Source of the DNA: Megalopta genalis
Taxonomy: Eukaryota > Arthropoda > Insecta > Hymenoptera > Halictidae
Length of the DNA stretch: 64,000 bases
Direction: 5' to 3'
Assembly: GCF_051020955.1 (NCBI RefSeq)
Contig: NW_027477047.1
Span: 40,530-104,529 of the forward strand
The notes under the pieces were generated by a model. The model was not told the origin of the DNA and did not search any database. It was given only the letters and a program-made list of their open reading frames with translations. The translations under genes were made by a program, and so were the position numbers. Positions within the stretch are counted from its first letter, which is position 1. Every line of letters starts with the position of its first letter. This document shows positions 63,901-64,000 of the stretch, in pieces.

Positions 63901-64000
63901 TCGCAAGTGTGCGTGGAATTGAAGCTACCTTGTTTGTTCCTACAGCTTTCAAAGCTATATCACTCATATCGCAAGTATTTGAAGCTAAATCATATGTGTC
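57919..64000. repeat. 30-bp satellite array, segment B
   Basis: The same 30-bp satellite resumes immediately after the right LTR, with the same unit types and orientation as segment A. The first units (CTTTCTATATTCTATTG, then CTACCTCTTATTG) are those that normally follow the unit lying just left of the element, so the retrotransposon split a pre-existing array. A signature block containing ATATCAGTTATATCAGAAG recurs here near 58,495, 59,275, 61,405 and 63,245. From about 62,080 onward the unit phase is disturbed by many 1-2 bp insertions. The array runs off the right edge of the window. Confidence 0.97.
60349..61247. repeat. 450-bp near-perfect tandem duplication
   Basis: 60,349-60,797 and 60,799-61,247 repeat at exactly 450 bp (15 units). 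I see one clear difference in this span (CGTTTG against CGTTCG near 60,483 and 60,933). Shared rare variants are GGAAGATTAATCAC, TTTGCAACTGAATC, CACCTGTATTCG and ACATCATATTG. It is among the youngest-looking duplications in the window. Confidence 0.9.

Noticed and set aside
57919..64000. Segment B as a different satellite brought in by the retroelement
   Set aside because: Unit types, orientation and order match segment A, and the units flanking the element are normal neighbours.

Overview
This window is eukaryotic, most likely from an arthropod and plausibly a hymenopteran insect. Almost all of it is one very long satellite-type tandem array built on a 30-bp unit, interrupted by a single 5.15-kb Ty3/Gypsy LTR retrotransposon. 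I see no host gene, RNA gene, CRISPR array or bacterial-type operon. The organism guess rests only on the general resemblance of the gag-pol product to Ty3/Gypsy elements common in insects, so it is tentative.

Layout. Positions 1-52,769 are array segment A and 57,919-64,000 are array segment B. Each unit has a well-conserved 12-nt core (GATTTGAAGCTA, with variants), a variable stretch of about 8-10 nt, and a TTCGCATG-like end. Unit types follow each other in a fixed order, so higher-order repeats (HORs) exist. In some domains (about 7.1-16.4 kb, 33.9-35.2 kb, 50.4-51.6 kb) the HOR is a clear 150-bp pentamer. Elsewhere it is longer and more complex, with kilobase-scale tandem duplications whose copies are nearly identical: 3,061, 2,040, 870, 870, 868, 1,167, 2,068 and 450 bp steps. 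Because the unit is a multiple of 3 and stop-poor, long open frames appear on both strands: minus-strand decapeptides like LASNPCETHD, plus-strand decapeptides like MDLKLNHVFR, and a third frame GFEAKSCVSH. Recurrent stops tied to particular unit types, plus frameshifting indels, break all of them. I treat them as by-products of the repeat, not as genes.

The retrotransposon lies at 52,770-57,918 in minus orientation, with two LTRs of about 449 bp (about 97% identical, TG...CA ends). Reading leftwards from the 5' LTR it has a primer-binding site complementary to tRNA-Trp, a leader, gag, a perfect X XXY YYZ slippery heptamer (GGGAAAC) in the short gag/pol overlap, protease, reverse transcriptase with RNase H, a zinc-binding HHCC segment, integrase, a polypurine tract and the 3' LTR. 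It has no env. It is damaged: an in-frame stop in gag, frame breaks at the protease/RT and RT/integrase junctions, and loss of one catalytic Asp of the integrase triad. It therefore looks non-autonomous.

The most informative signals are the satellite's nested duplication history (several duplications appear younger than the retroelement insertion), its mosaic of HOR domain types, and a dense cluster of insertion-only 1-2 bp indels from about 62,080 to the right edge that looks like sequencing or assembly error. I found no convincing new biological system. The array itself is unusual in size and organisation and is not a satellite I recognise.
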